NCBI GenBank assembly: GCA_036873755.1
Contig: JAVTVY010019016.1
Span: 1-64,000 of the forward strand
DNA from: Hanleya hanleyi
Lineage: Eukaryota > Mollusca > Polyplacophora > Lepidopleurida > Hanleyidae
Direction: 5' to 3'
Length of the DNA stretch: 64,000 bases
Made by a program: the position numbers and the translations under genes. Shown here piece after piece: positions 11,544 to 22,439 of the stretch. Every line of letters starts with the position of its first letter. The stretch's first letter is position 1. The notes beneath the pieces were generated by a model. It did not search any database. It had not been told where the DNA came from and saw only the letters and a list, made by a program, of their open reading frames with translations.

Positions 11544-12541
11544 CAGGGCTCTCAAGGAAAGGCGAGCGATCACTCGCGCGCGCCTCCTGCTCGCCTGAAA
11601 TCAAAAAATGGCGAGTGGTTCACCACTCGCCTGTTTTCGTCGGTCAGAATAAAATTTAATGACACCTTCAGCTGTTGCTGTCAAGTTCTTGACTTCTAAG
11701 ATATCTCGTTGTTCATCATTGGCACGTTTCATAGGTCAGAATAATATTTAATGACATCTTCAGCTGTCGTAAAATTCTTGGTTCGTAAAGATCTTCTTGT
11801 TCAGCAATTTCGGAAGGCTTCCCGCCATTTCCGCTTCATGTGTTTGTGCAAAAAGTATAACCCTGTGTCGGAACGAAATTACAGGTAGACTGGTTGCCTC
11901 CCTTGTATTTCCATACAGACACGTCTTGAGCCGTGGGTTATGATTTCCAAAAATATAAAATCCGTCAAACACCACGGCTCAAACCACCATGGCATCACGC
12001 TGTTTTAAACATTACATGTAGTTTCCGATTTTGTTTAACATTTCATCACTGCGTTTTAAACATTAGTTTTCGATTTTGATTTACTCTCGATGTTACGCGG
12101 ACTTGACTTTCGTCCAACAATCAAGTCCATGCTTTTCATTGATCTCATGCAATTCGATACGATACGATACGATATTTATTTATTCCGGTGCCAAGCACGC
12201 GTGCGTTTTCGTTCCTGACAATTTTGTAACTGTTAGCAAGATGTTAGCGGAAAATTGCACGATGTCGAATCCGAAAGGAAAGCCGATAGAACTATCAACG
12301 TACCTAAAATGGGGAGAGGAACTTACATCAGTGTTCCGAATTAAAGAAGACTACAACACCGTTCAGAACCGCGCATATGTGACCCACATATTCTGTAATG
12401 TACTTGTAGAAGTAATTTCAGCATTTCACTCGCCTCAGGAATTTCTCAGGCGAGTGATAAAAGCACTCGCCTCACTCGCCTAAGCTTAAATTCAGGCGAG
12501 TGACGAATCACTCGCCTTCATTTTGCTCCTTGAGAGCCCTG
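11544..12541. mobile_element. CAGGG-type TIR element E1 with 5-bp TSD (hAT-like)
   Basis: Termini are CAGGGCTCTCAAGGA and its exact inverse. The direct repeat TAGAC flanks it (11539-11543 and 12542-12546). Both ends carry a family-specific word, GCGAGTG/CACTCGC, repeated in both orientations (several copies at 12428-12516). An internal direct duplication of about 80 bp (GGTCAGAATAA...TTTAATGACA) lies near 11640 and 11735. An open frame at 12241-12483 has no recognisable domain and ends inside the right subterminal repeats. Confidence 0.85.
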
Positions 12542-12669
12542 TAGACCATACTAAAATCAGCAACAAGAATGAATAATTTTGCCACTCTGTTGGTGAGTGG
12601 GGGGGGGTCATCAAGGCTTCATCTGCAGATGGCTCAATGTACAGTTGATGAGTTCAGATTTTATAGAAT

Positions 12670-13989
12670 CAGGGCTCGAAATAACGCTTGTCTACTTGTC
12701 GATGACAAGTGATTTTCGCAAGTGACAAGTAAAAAGAAAAATGACTTGTCGCCTGCGACAACAAAGCCATAAAGTGCCGTTTTTATTTGTAACAGATATA
12801 TACTTCGCCTAACAAAACAATGTGTGTAGCATAGTTTCCGCAGGCCTCGAAGTTGATAAAATTTACGTGATTTCATGGCCCGTATGACCGATGTCGTTGT
12901 TGTCACTGTCGTTTTGAAAACCGCTCTCCTGTGCGCGAAGATAGAAAATAACCTTGTGACAAGTCGAGTGATTATGGTACGCGCGATTTCATTAGTCTAA
13001 TAACTCCATCCAGCCAATCAGTGTAGCTGATAGAATCTGAATGCAGCCTAGCGATAATACGTTTGGTCATGGTGGTTCTGTCATTTTGGTTGAATAGAGC
13101 GTTAGTGGCAACTATTCTTCGACAGTAATATGGATCGTTTTCTGAAACGTCGGAATGAAATCCCAGTCACAAGAAGGCAGAACAATCAAGAATTTCTTGC
13201 CAAAAATTATCCGTCGAAAGAGTGACTCACATGATATTGAAAACATTCTTTCTCTTGTAAAAATACTGGTTCTACTGTCTGTCACAGATAATATATCCGG
13301 CGGTATTTCGGAGACAATTGATCGGGGGATATTGAAACTTCACACAGGAAATAAAATAAATAAAATACTAATTTTATTCCAAAGTATCAAGAAAATCCTT
13401 CCAGTAGTTCTCAACAAATCGCGAAAACAGCAATTAAATGGGAGATTTGTAGGTTATTTTTTGACGCCATGACACCAAGTCTGCATGTTATATAACATTG
13501 GCAGGTCAATGTCATCGTAGCCCCAAAATAACATGGTAGGTATTGGTGATTTTCGTCAATTCCCAGATTAATTACATATGGGGGATTTTTTTTTTTTAGT
13601 TTATATACTGTGTGAAGTTTTAAAGCTGTACGATACATTTTCTGTGTACTGCAAAACTCGGGGACAAATTACAAAAATTGGCAGACGACGCTGATTATCC
13701 TAATTACTTTCCTTCACCTAAGCCAATCAAAATGGTAATTTGTCTGTATACATGGTGTAGTCTGTCTGTCTGTGTATTCTACTACCCAAATAAATACACT
13801 AAAAGAATAACAGAACAAAGTCTGAATCTAATTGGTTGTTCTATTTCATGAAAAATTAGAACACGGGTATATAAGGAAGTCAAAACTTGGTAATATTTTG
13901 AGACAACTACTGTCAACAAGGTGACAAGTAAAAAAAATAGTCCCTTGTCACCTGGGACAAGTAAAGTTTTACAAACTTTTCAACCCCTG
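12670..13989. mobile_element. CAGGG-type TIR element E2 with 6-bp TSD (hAT-like)
   Basis: The left end is CAGGGCTCGAAATAACG and the right end is the inverse of CAGGGGTTGAAAAG. TAGAAT is repeated at 12664-12669 and 13990-13995. Subterminal words ACTTGTC/GACAAGT recur in both orientations at each end (12688-12755; 13918-13966). It lies only 128 bp from E1 and has the same plan with a different subterminal word. An ORF start relic lies at 13130. Confidence 0.78.
13130..13225 (+). pseudogene. Possible N-terminal relic of a transposase (MDRFLKRRN...)
   Basis: An ATG opens 31 codons beginning MDRFLKRRNEIPVTRR and closing at TGA. An N-terminus of the form M-D/E-R/K-F-hydrophobic-K-R is frequent in hAT-type and related BED/MYM transposon proteins, and this one sits centrally in a CAGGG element. 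The rest of the reading frame is lost. The assignment rests on a short stretch and context only. Confidence 0.3.
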
Positions 13990-13995
13990 TAGAAT

Positions 13996-14640
13996 GGTAC
14001 TTACAAATGTAAGCTTATATTGACAGGATAGTGAAGACAAATTATATTGCACAATTCTTTATTTGTTTAATAGGACCAACTGCTTGCAAGAAAGATCATA
14101 GACACGTCACAGTGCGGATCATTACATTACAGGGTTTCGGATGATACATTACAGGGTTTCGGATGATGGTGGAAGTGTGTGCATTATTTCATAACTTGGA
14201 CTATGTGAAATAATTGGTCTCTGACATACCTGCATCACAAGATAATGGCTACCGGTATCATTGGATGTGACAGAAAAGATGAAATGGTAATGTGATACAA
14301 CAAATATTCAGGCTAAAGCTGTGGTACCATATTACATATAGAAGAGGAACAAAATGGAACTGTGTTGAATCTTTACCATTCCTGAACACCCTTACAAAAA
14401 AATCAACCACAATGGCCGGCATACTACTGGTGATAGAAAAGTGACACCATCGTATGCAAACAAAGTCTCATTACTGTGATAGAATGATGAACAATGTGCA
14501 TATACCTGTAGCCCTCCCATCTGTTGAAGCAGATGGCCCAACATAACACTCTGCAGCTACATGTAGATGAGAAGACAAGGGTGTTGTTTACTATGAATTA
14601 ACTGTGATGTTGAATACAAGAAAACAATGCAACACTCGAT
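13996..14640. other. Interior of composite element, no clear gene
   Basis: An exon-like piece follows TTTGTTTAATAG near 14072 and contains a short local duplication (ATTACAGGGTTTCGGATGAT twice). No coding frame is supported. Confidence 0.4.
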
Positions 14641-16935
14641 ATATCACAAATCATCGATACATGACGAATAATTGACTTCAGATACAAAAGTAAATGTGTG
14701 AAGTCTGACCACCTTTACATGTACTCCGTACAGGAAGGTGGATATAAATTTTTATTTACCATATTATGACTCTGTATGTCCCAGATCATTAATACATTGT
14801 GTAATATAATTTGACTCGGGTACATAAGTCACTGTGTGAATTCTGACCACTTATACTCTTTGTAGGAAGGTCTTACACACTTCAACTGTGTATTTAGGTC
14901 CCATAACTAAACTTTGATAAAATGCAATTAGCTAGCTCACTCAAACTAAACTGTGATAATGTGCAATTAACTGGCTCTCTCAAATATCCCTGATCAGTGA
15001 TAGGTTGGACACACATAAACTATGTAAGTATGTCCCATTACTAAACTGTGATAAAATGCAATTAAATAATTCTCTCAATTATCCCAGATCAGTGATGTTA
15101 AATACATGTACTCGGAATACATAGGTCGCTGTGTGAAGTCCGATCACCTATACTCTGTGTAGGAAGGTTGGACACACATAAACTATGTATATAGGCCCCA
15201 ACTAATATGTGATCAAATGCAATTAGCTAGCTCACTCAAATCATTGATATTACATGCATGTACTCAGAATACATAGGTCGCTGTGTGAAGTCCGATCACC
15301 TATACTATGTGTAGGAAGGTTGGACACACATAAACTATGTATGTAGGTCCCATAACTAATCTGTGATAAAATGCAATTAACTAGCTCACTCAAATCAGTG
15401 ATATAACATGTACTCAGAATACATAGGTCGCTGTGTGAAGTCCGATCACCTATACTATGTGTAGGAAGGTTGGACACACATAAACTATGTATGTAGGTCC
15501 CATAACTAATCTGTGATAAAATGCAATTAACTAGCTCACTCAAATCAGTGATATTACATGTACTCAAATCATTGATATTACATGTACTCAGAATACATAG
15601 GTCGCTGTGTGAAGTCCGATCACCTATACTATGTGTAGGAAGGTTGGACACACATAAACTATGTATGTAGGTCCCATAACTAATCTGTGATAAAATGCAA
15701 TTAACTAGCTCACTCAAATCAGTGATATTACATGTACTCAGAATACATAGGTCGCTGTGTGAAGTCCGATCACCTATACTATGTGTAGGAAGGTTGGACA
15801 CACATAAACTATGTATGTAGGTCCCATAACTAATCTGTGATAAAATGCAATTAACTAGCTCACTCAAATCAGTGATATTACATGTACTCAGAATACATAG
15901 GTCGCTGTGTGAAGTCCGATCACCTATACTATGTGTAGGAAGTTTGGACACACATAAACTATGTATGTAGGTCCCATAACTAATCTGTGATAAAATGCAA
16001 TTAACTAGCTCACTCAAATCAGTGATATAACATGTACTCAGAATACATAGGTCGCTGTGTGAAGTTCGATCACCTATACTATGTGTAGGAAGGTTGGACA
16101 CACATAAACTATGTATGTAGGTCCCATAACTAATCTGATAAAATGCAGTTAACTATCTCACTCAAATATCCCAGATCAGTGATATTACAATACATGTACT
16201 CGGAATACATAGGTCGCTGTGTGAAGTCCGATCACCTGTACTCTGTGTAGGAAGGTTGGACACACATAAACTATGTATGTAGGTCCATAATTCTCTCAAT
16301 TATCCCAGATCAGTGATGTTAAATACATGTACTCGGAATACATAGGTCGCTGTTTGAAGTCCGATCACCTATACTCTGTGTAGGAAGGTTGGACACACAT
16401 AAACTATGTATATAGGTCCCAACTAATATGTGATAAAATGCAATTAACTAGCTCACTCAAATCATTGATATTACATGTACTCAGAATACATAGGTCGCTG
16501 TGTGAAGTCCGATCACCTATACTATGTGTAGGAAGGTTGGACACACATAAACTATGTATGTAGGTCCCATAACTAATCTGTGATAAAATGCAATTAACTA
16601 GCTCACTCAAATCAGTGATATAACATGTACTCAGAATACATAGGTCGCTGTGTGAAGTCCGATCACCTATACTATGTGTAGGAAGGTTGGACACACATAA
16701 ACTATGTATGTAGGTCCCATAACTAATCTGTGATAAAATGCAATTAACTAGCTCACTCAAATCAGTGATATAACATGTACTCAGAATACATAGGTCGCTG
16801 TGTGAAGTCCGATCACCTATACTATGTGTAGGAAGGTTGGACACACATAAACTATGTATGTAGGTCCCAAAACTAAACTGTGATAAAATGCAATTAACTT
16901 GCTCACTCAAATATTTCAGATCAGTGATATTAACA
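14640..16935. repeat. 150-bp satellite array
   Basis: Units carry GAATACATAGGTCGCTGTGT, GTCCGATCACCTATACT and TGGACACACATAAACTATGT. The period is exactly 150 in the core: the word GTCGCTGTGTG recurs at 15601, 15751 and 15901. Edge units (14640-15100) are diverged and of variable length, while core units (15240-16100; 16440-16900) are near-identical, the pattern expected from unequal exchange. Because 150 is divisible by three and the unit lacks minus-strand stops, long minus-strand frames run through several units; I treat these as non-coding. Confidence 0.93.
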
Positions 16936-17734
16936 GACAATTATGCCATATGTATACAGTAATATTTCATCATACAGCAGTAAGCTAAAAAAAAGTTAAT
17001 AATAATCATGATAATCATTTTGCATCTTGAAGTTTTCATTCCTTAGATGAGGAGTGTTATGAGTCTAACATCAGTTGAAAAGGAGGCATCAAACTTATTG
17101 TAGGTGGTACCATCTTGGATGTTACTAACCCTCCCCAGACTCCCTTCCCCATTATTGTAACCCCTGTTACTTGTGGTTTCTGTGATTCATGAATTGGTAG
17201 AATTCAATGTTTACATTTTAGCTTTTCATATCTTTAGTTGTTCATTTGATTGCAAACAGTCTAGTGTTTATTTAGAGCATTCATAAAGTTAGACCACGGT
17301 TCACAGTTCCTTATTCGTCATCCAGCGACTCATGGCCGCACCCCAAGCAGCGCCCCCTGGCGTCAGATTTGGGATACAAATATGCAAAGATATCGATTCC
17401 ACATGAACTCTTGTATATAGATGAAGCTAGGTATTCGTATTGTTAGAAATCAGATCTGTTATTAGATTATATCCGAATATGATTTAAATATATGAATTTT
17501 ATTTCAATTAGTGTGTATTTGTTGATGTATGTTCTGAAATATCCTTCACTTTCTTACAGGTTGATATACTTTTCACTGATGACTGCAAGAAATAACACTG
17601 GGATGTAACTTGGTTGCTCATATGGTTCCGATGTATTTGCAAGAATTTAGAATTTAACTAAATCTGCAAATACATGTACAATTTGCACCACAACAATCCG
17701 GTGCAGATTTCATTTAAATCTGCATCTGGATGAA
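16936..17734. other. Interior of composite element, no clear gene
   Basis: No supported coding. A pyrimidine tract and CAG near 17560 precede GTTGATATACTTTTCACTG, a possible acceptor, but without an open frame of note. Confidence 0.45.
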
Positions 17735-18300
17735 CGTTAAACCTTGATGTGGTTGTACGTTTAACCTTGATGTGGTTGTACGTTGAACCTATTTCTGAGA
17801 AAACATTGAACCTGAATCTGGTTATACGTTGAACCAGTAATTGGTTATAGGTAACACCAAATTTTGGTTCAGGGTTTTCCATGGTTAAACGTTGAACCAG
17901 AAACTGGTTCAACGTTTACCTTTCAGTTCAACGTTACACCTTTTCGTGGTTGAACGTTTAACCTCATTTCAGTTCAACGTTAAACCTTGATGTGGTTGTA
18001 CGTTTAACCTTGATGTGGTTGTACGTTGAACCTATTTCTGAGAAAACATTGAACCTGAATCTGGTTATACGTTGAACCAGTAATTGGTTATAGGTAACAC
18101 CAAATTTTGGTTCAGGGTTTTCCATGGTTAAACGTTGAACCAGAAACTGGTTCAACGTTTACCTTTCAGTTCAACGTTACACCTTTTCGTGGTTGAACGT
18201 TTAACCTCATTTCAGTTCAACGTTGAAATTTGCTTGGTGCTACGTTGAACCAGTTTATGGTTGCAACCGAGTTACATCCACTTTATGGTTGAACGTTTAC
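17735..18300. repeat. Right subterminal repeat zone with a ~230-bp tandem duplication
   Basis: The same GTTGAACC/GGTTCAAC words as in 9325-10060 are packed here. In addition the block at about 17735-17965 is repeated almost exactly at about 17970-18200. The zone abuts the right inverted terminus at 18317. Confidence 0.85.
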
Positions 18301-18340
18301 TCAGCGTTTTTACAGTGCAGCGGGCATGTGACTTGATGCT

Positions 18341-18613
18341 TCAGGAACAACTTTCGAACAGGATTATGTCTCTCCAGAAATATGTCCTTTGCGGCTGATA
18401 GGTGGCACTGTGTGGAATACATGCCCAATTATAGCGATAAGCTAAGGGTAGCCCAGGAATGGCTGTAGTCTCGAATGGCTCTGTAATCGACTCACAGCCA
18501 AGGTTCCTTCTATACACAATACATCCCACACATTGAACTTTGAATGACGTTGTCCAATATCCTAACTGCACACGAAATAAAACGGCAGCGAATAGTAATA
18601 AACTATACCTCAT
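18341..18613 (-). CDS. Possible small secreted cysteine-containing protein (90 aa)
   Basis: The start has a fair context (GAAAATGA). Residues 1-18 (MRYSLLLFAAVLFRVQLG) look like a cleavable signal peptide. The mature part contains VQCVGC, NLGC, WAC and ESC. A C-x2-C-x8-C start shortly after a signal peptide resembles the first finger of Ly6/three-finger proteins, but the total cysteine number and spacing after that do not confirm it. It is a single open frame ending 23 bp beyond the right end of the CACTA-like element. It may be a real small gene, a truncated one, or chance. Confidence 0.35.
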   Translation of the reverse strand: MRYSLLLFAAVLFRVQLGYWTTSFKVQCVGCIVYRRNLGCESITEPFETTAIPGLPLAYRYNWACIPHSATYQPQRTYFWRDIILFESCS

Positions 18614-20029
18614 TTTCCTCTACATTGGTCCTTCTCGCCGCCTGCCAACTCTCAACACTTAATAATTCCTCGTTCTTGAGATATCATCTTTTAATCACGC
18701 CTTCACGGAGTTTTCTGACATATTTTGGTCTGATATTTTGAATGTCTCCGTTAGCCACGCCCACGTACACGCGCATTCGTTGGACCGTCATCCAACTGAC
18801 CTGAATAATCACGCATGCGCCACGGCTTGTTTTCAAAGAGACCGCCATCTCCGGCAAAGTCCGTGCAAGGGAAATTTACATCACTAACAGTTGAATGGCA
18901 GTCAGCTGAATATTCAAATCCCCGAGAATCTTGAACAATTGATGATAACTTAAGAATGAGGTAATACCGAGAGTTCTAACTTGGAGGGAAGTGACAAAAG
19001 ACTACAAGGAGAATAACGAGGTACATTTTATTATCACCAGCTACTGTGTTCTTGTATGTGCAGCCGTTAAATCTTCCGAAACACAGGCGTTTCGGAGGCC
19101 AAAACTTCGTGGTACGAAATGTGATGGGAAGGAACTACAGCTGTGTAGGGAAGAACAGCCACGCCCACCTACACAGCAAAGGTTCTATAGCTAAGCTAAG
19201 GGCAGTGTTAAGTGAAACGTGAAATGCCCTTAGCAAGCTAAGATGGATGTCGACTCGGTGGGCTCATTTCTCTCACCAGACTGTTCCACTATTAGGGAGT
19301 TCAGTGTAACATGTCAACAAAAGGTTCAATTATGAGATTAAATTTGTTGGAACCATATTTTCTTAAATATCCTAACAGCAGGGGGGTTTTAGCCACTTTT
19401 TCATCCAGGTAACCCAGATTAAAAACTTGAATTTGAAGAATTGAATTTTTTAGAAATTTTGAAATTGAGTTTTGCCACAAACAATTGAGCTTTTTATCGA
19501 TCGGATGGGTATTAAAATGCGCGCCAAACACGCGCAAAAAAAATGTGTTATAGTGGATAAATATTGAATTCTTCAAGAGATAAGTTGAGTTCCGAAATGA
19601 AAATGTTGAATTGTCGTGACAAATGATCAAGCAAAATAGTTGTTTTTGTTGTTGTTTTCACTATTAGATGAAGTCGCGAGTGCAACATTTGCGTGTCTGA
19701 AGCAAGTCAAAAGCGGCACGGGCAACGCAACGTTCATGTCCATGTGTTAGCTGCCCGTGTTGGCAAGCACGATTTTCTTCCGATTAAAATACTCAGTGAC
19801 AGAGTTTTATTCTGCTTTTATTCTCCGCAATAAAACGATCACTCGGCTTGTTCTGGTTGAGTTATCAAAATGATGTTGCCAGGCATGAACAGTCGATGGA
19901 AATACAGGCTGAATGGGCCAGTGCCAGTCAATCTAGTGCAGTTCTTTTTATTTATCCATTAGTTTTGCCTTTCAAGCCTTTCGCTAACCACAGCGCCCTC
20001 AACGAGCAGAAAGGGAGATCACTTCAAAG
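18614..20029. other. Spacer with short hairpins, no supported exon
   Basis: Small palindromes occur, for example CTAAGGGCA...TGCCCTTAG (19197-19236). Open frames are short and lack domain or codon evidence. Confidence 0.45.
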
Positions 20030-20243
20030 CAGCTCTCGTAAAAGTCTCGCGAGAGCCCATTTTGCAGTATGCGCAGAGACGTTTCCACGCAGTTTGTCTT
20101 CTTGGATTTTGGATTTTGAACTTCCGGTTGAGAATTTTAGATGAACAATTTGGGCTTCAAAGACAGACTTCTGTTTATCTGAGACAGCCCAAATTGTTAC
20201 GAATTTCTAGTTCAATATCTTCTCCACATTTGGCCCTGTGACG
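20030..20243 (+). promoter_or_regulatory. Housekeeping-type promoter and non-coding first exon
   Basis: The palindrome TCTCGCGAGA (20045-20054), a GCGCA-containing box and ACTTCCGG (an ETS-type site near 20120) lie within 80 bp. TCTCGCGAGA and ETS sites are known elements of TATA-less promoters. About 120 bp downstream, CTGTGACG|GTAAGTCTC at 20243/20244 is a strong splice donor, so a 5' untranslated first exon on the plus strand is likely. A hairpin AACAATTTGGGCT...AGCCCAAATTGTT lies within that exon. Confidence 0.5.
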
Positions 20244-20940
20244 GTAAGTCTCAACTCTGCTTTGTTTTTTCGCAATCTTGCGGACAATGCGATTCGGGCC
20301 CCCATGAGACCAAGCTGATCCAATAAGACTGCGCGCATAGCGGCAGCCTTAAAAATATATTAATGACACTGTTTGACAATATCAAGTAAAAAAATATGCC
20401 AGTTCATATCACCGGATAAAATATTTCCACACACATGTAGTTGAAGTATAACATTTTATATAGGCTAATATCATCACTGATTATCACTTCACTGATTATC
20501 AGTGATAATCAAAAAAATATGTTCGAACTAACTTCTGATCCTAATTTCAAAGTCAAAGGCATTATAATCATACACTCTAATGTAGACTATTTGCACCAGA
20601 AGATAGCACAGGGGTTAAAATATCCAAAATAATTTACCTAGCACACGAGACAGCATTCGGAACTCCCGAGCGGAAATCTACAAAGGGGACCGATTCTACG
20701 CTCGGGGGGACGACAACATGAATTTCCTATGAATCTCCAGATGTGACGCGCCGGAACGGTTTAATACGCATGGCTCCGAAGCCCAATCACTCTCGCGGAA
20801 GCCTTAATCCCCGACCAGCAAATATTTTCCTGCGAGTCTCTGATTTACCTCAGATATTCTAAAAACTGTTGATTCTTTTCATTCGAAGCACATTTCAATA
20901 GAAAACCATCAGTTTAAATGGTACACACGCCACATATTGG
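20244..20940. other. Possible intron of the plus-strand gene start
   Basis: The sequence is GC-richer around 20640-20830 but has no sustained frame. A duplicated CACTGATTATCA motif lies near 20475-20505. Confidence 0.35.
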
Positions 20941-20949
20941 CAAGACATA

Positions 20950-21015
20950 ATTCCTGTGACGTCACTGACAGTTCCCTGACAGACCGAAACACACGTGACC
21001 ACCCTCTAGTCCAAC
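20950..21015 (+). promoter_or_regulatory. CRE and E-box cluster upstream of a start codon
   Basis: GTGACGTCAC (CRE-type, about 20957) and ACACGTGACC (E-box CACGTG, about 20992) lie within 60 bp of the ATG at 21016. The same pair of motifs, closer together, lies upstream of the exon at 48322-48384. Alternatively CCCTCTAG|TCCAAC at about 21010 may be the acceptor for the first exon ending at 20243. Confidence 0.4.
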
Positions 21016-21114
21016 ATGGCGTCGATGGCCTTCAAGGGACATCTCAAACCGGAGATCCCCGAGAAGTTGCGAATGACGAGACAGATGATCAAAAAGTTTA
21101 GCTGTCATCTTTAA
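21016..21114 (+). pseudogene. Host coding exon start cut by a transposon (MASMAFKGHLKPEIPEKLR...)
   Basis: ATG in good context (CCAACATGG) opens a GC-richer frame with MASMAFKGHLKPEIPEKLRM. From about 21078 the sequence becomes homologous to the CAGGGG element at 21634-22054, in inverse orientation, and the frame ends in a TAA inside that element after 32 codons. So roughly the first 20 codons look like host coding sequence and the remainder is transposon. I do not recognise the family. It could be a dead first exon, or the element end may now serve as coding sequence. Confidence 0.35.
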
Positions 21115-21374
21115 GAATTACCCGAACATGCAACTGTTGAAATTGTCAAGTACATGTAATTCAAGCTCAATGTTGCAAGCTACCAATAAATTAATGGCAC
21201 CCTGTTTTCATGCACTAATTAGCAGCAGTTTTGAATGAATTTTGTCTGAGATATATTTTGAACACCAAAAAAAATAGGTCCGCCACTGGAGACATTTCTC
21301 TACCTGTGTCTTTCAAAAATTACCTGTCAGGGACAGGTAGACTACAGGTAGACAGGTGTAAATTTCTACCCCTG
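21078..21374 (-). mobile_element. Truncated inverse copy of the CAGGGG element family E3
   Basis: Read on the minus strand it starts CAGGGGTAGAAATTTACACC and follows the 21634 copy through its ACCTGTC/GACAGGT subterminal words. It loses the last ~35 bases of the other end at the junction with the host exon. Confidence 0.75.
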
Positions 21375-21633
21375 TACCCGCAAGTGCTAGTTCTGTCAGT
21401 TGATTGGTTAACTGAGCCAAACTCGACAAACAGGAAGTCATGGAAGTGGTAATCAGAATATGATTATTGACAATCCCCATTGCAAATTTTCTAAAAGGGC
21501 GGACCTGGACAATTTTGGTGAATTGAGTTCTTCAGTCAGTGCCTCCATTATACAATCTTGTACATTTCATCCCCTGTACTTGTTTTGAATTAGCATGTCA
21601 GTATCCCAAGCCTGCAGTTTTTGCTCCGACTTC

Positions 21634-22054
21634 CAGGGGTCGAAATTTACACCTGTCTACCTGTCAGAGACAGGTAATTTTTGAAAGGGGCAGGTAGAGA
21701 AATATTAAGTACCTGTCTCTATTGACAGGTAGCCAATAATTTTGTTTTGGTGTTCAAAATATATCTTCAACAAAATTCGTTCAAAACACCTACTAATAAG
21801 TGTAAGTCTTTTGGTGTTCAAAATATATCTTCAACAAAATTCGTTCAAAACACCTACTAGTGTAAGTGTAAGTCAACAAGGTGTCATTAATTTATTAGTG
21901 TCTTGCAACATCTAAATTTGTCATTAATCTCGAGTTACATGTATGTGAAAATTTCAACAATTGCATGTTCAGGTAATTCTTAAAGGTGACAGGTAAACAT
22001 TTTGGTCACCTGTCTCGTATGACCGGTAAATTATTTTGAATATTTCGACCCCTG
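21634..22054. mobile_element. CAGGGG-type TIR element E3 with 5-bp TSD (hAT-like)
   Basis: Termini are CAGGGGTCGAAATTT and AATATTTCGACCCCTG. ACTTC is repeated at 21629-21633 and 22055-22059. Subterminal palindromic words ACCTGTC/GACAGGT occur at both ends. A 45-bp internal tandem duplication (TTTTGGTGTTCAAAATATAT) lies near 21742 and 21810. At 421 bp it is a compact non-autonomous copy. Confidence 0.88.
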
Positions 22055-22357
22055 ACTTCCAATGTTGATTTCAGCCCAACATCAAAGTAGTTTGCACTTT
22101 GGCCAGCCATGCATGAAATGCATGTACAAACCAGTCACATTTCACATGTAACTGATGTTTCATGCCTCTTGGTGGATTGGTGTATTACAGTAATCAGCTA
22201 GCTTAGCGCGTTCACCATGTTCACTGATTGGTTTGATTTAGAAGAAACCCCTTGATCTATTTATATCCAGAACTGCTTTGGGCAAATAACCAAACCAGTC
22301 TATCTAGCCTGAAATATTCTGGCCTGTTTATGTATTAACCTTTTCATTTTTCAACAG

Positions 22358-22439
22358 GTTTGGCTAACATTTAGGAAGGATACTCACCTTTCACTTTTTG
22401 GGCAGCATCTGTTGTACCACGAACTACAAATACACACAG
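22358..22439 (+). CDS. Splice-bounded open exon, family unknown
   Basis: The acceptor TTTTTCAACAG| and donor ACACAG|GTAACC bound 82 nt, open in one frame (VWLTFRKDTHLSLFGQHLLY and on). It starts in phase 0 and ends in phase 1. It could be an exon of the plus-strand gene whose promoter and first exons lie at 20.0-21.1 kb, but no continuous phase path was found from 21016. No domain was recognised. Confidence 0.25.

Larger units (their letters stand above)
9301..18317. mobile_element. Probable 9-kb CACTA (EnSpm)-like composite element
   Basis: The left end CACTGTAAAAACG (9301-9313) is perfectly inverted at the right end, CGTTTTTACAGTG (18305-18317). Next to each end is a dense zone of short inverted and direct copies built on GGTTCAACGTTGAACC. 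Terminal CACTG plus subterminal repeat arrays is the hallmark of CACTA elements, which duplicate 2-3 bp; here CA flanks both ends. The interior holds two nested CAGGG elements, exon-like pieces and a 150-bp satellite, but no recognisable transposase. The alternative is two separate defective ends that happen to face each other. Confidence 0.6.

Noticed and set aside
12076..12483. 135-codon frame inside element E1 as a transposase
   Set aside because: Its end lies in the subterminal repeats, and no catalytic or BED-finger pattern is visible.
15250..16940. 283- and 178-codon minus-strand frames
   Set aside because: Produced by a 150-bp satellite with a period divisible by three; repeats are identical at DNA level in the core, with no sign of protein-level selection.
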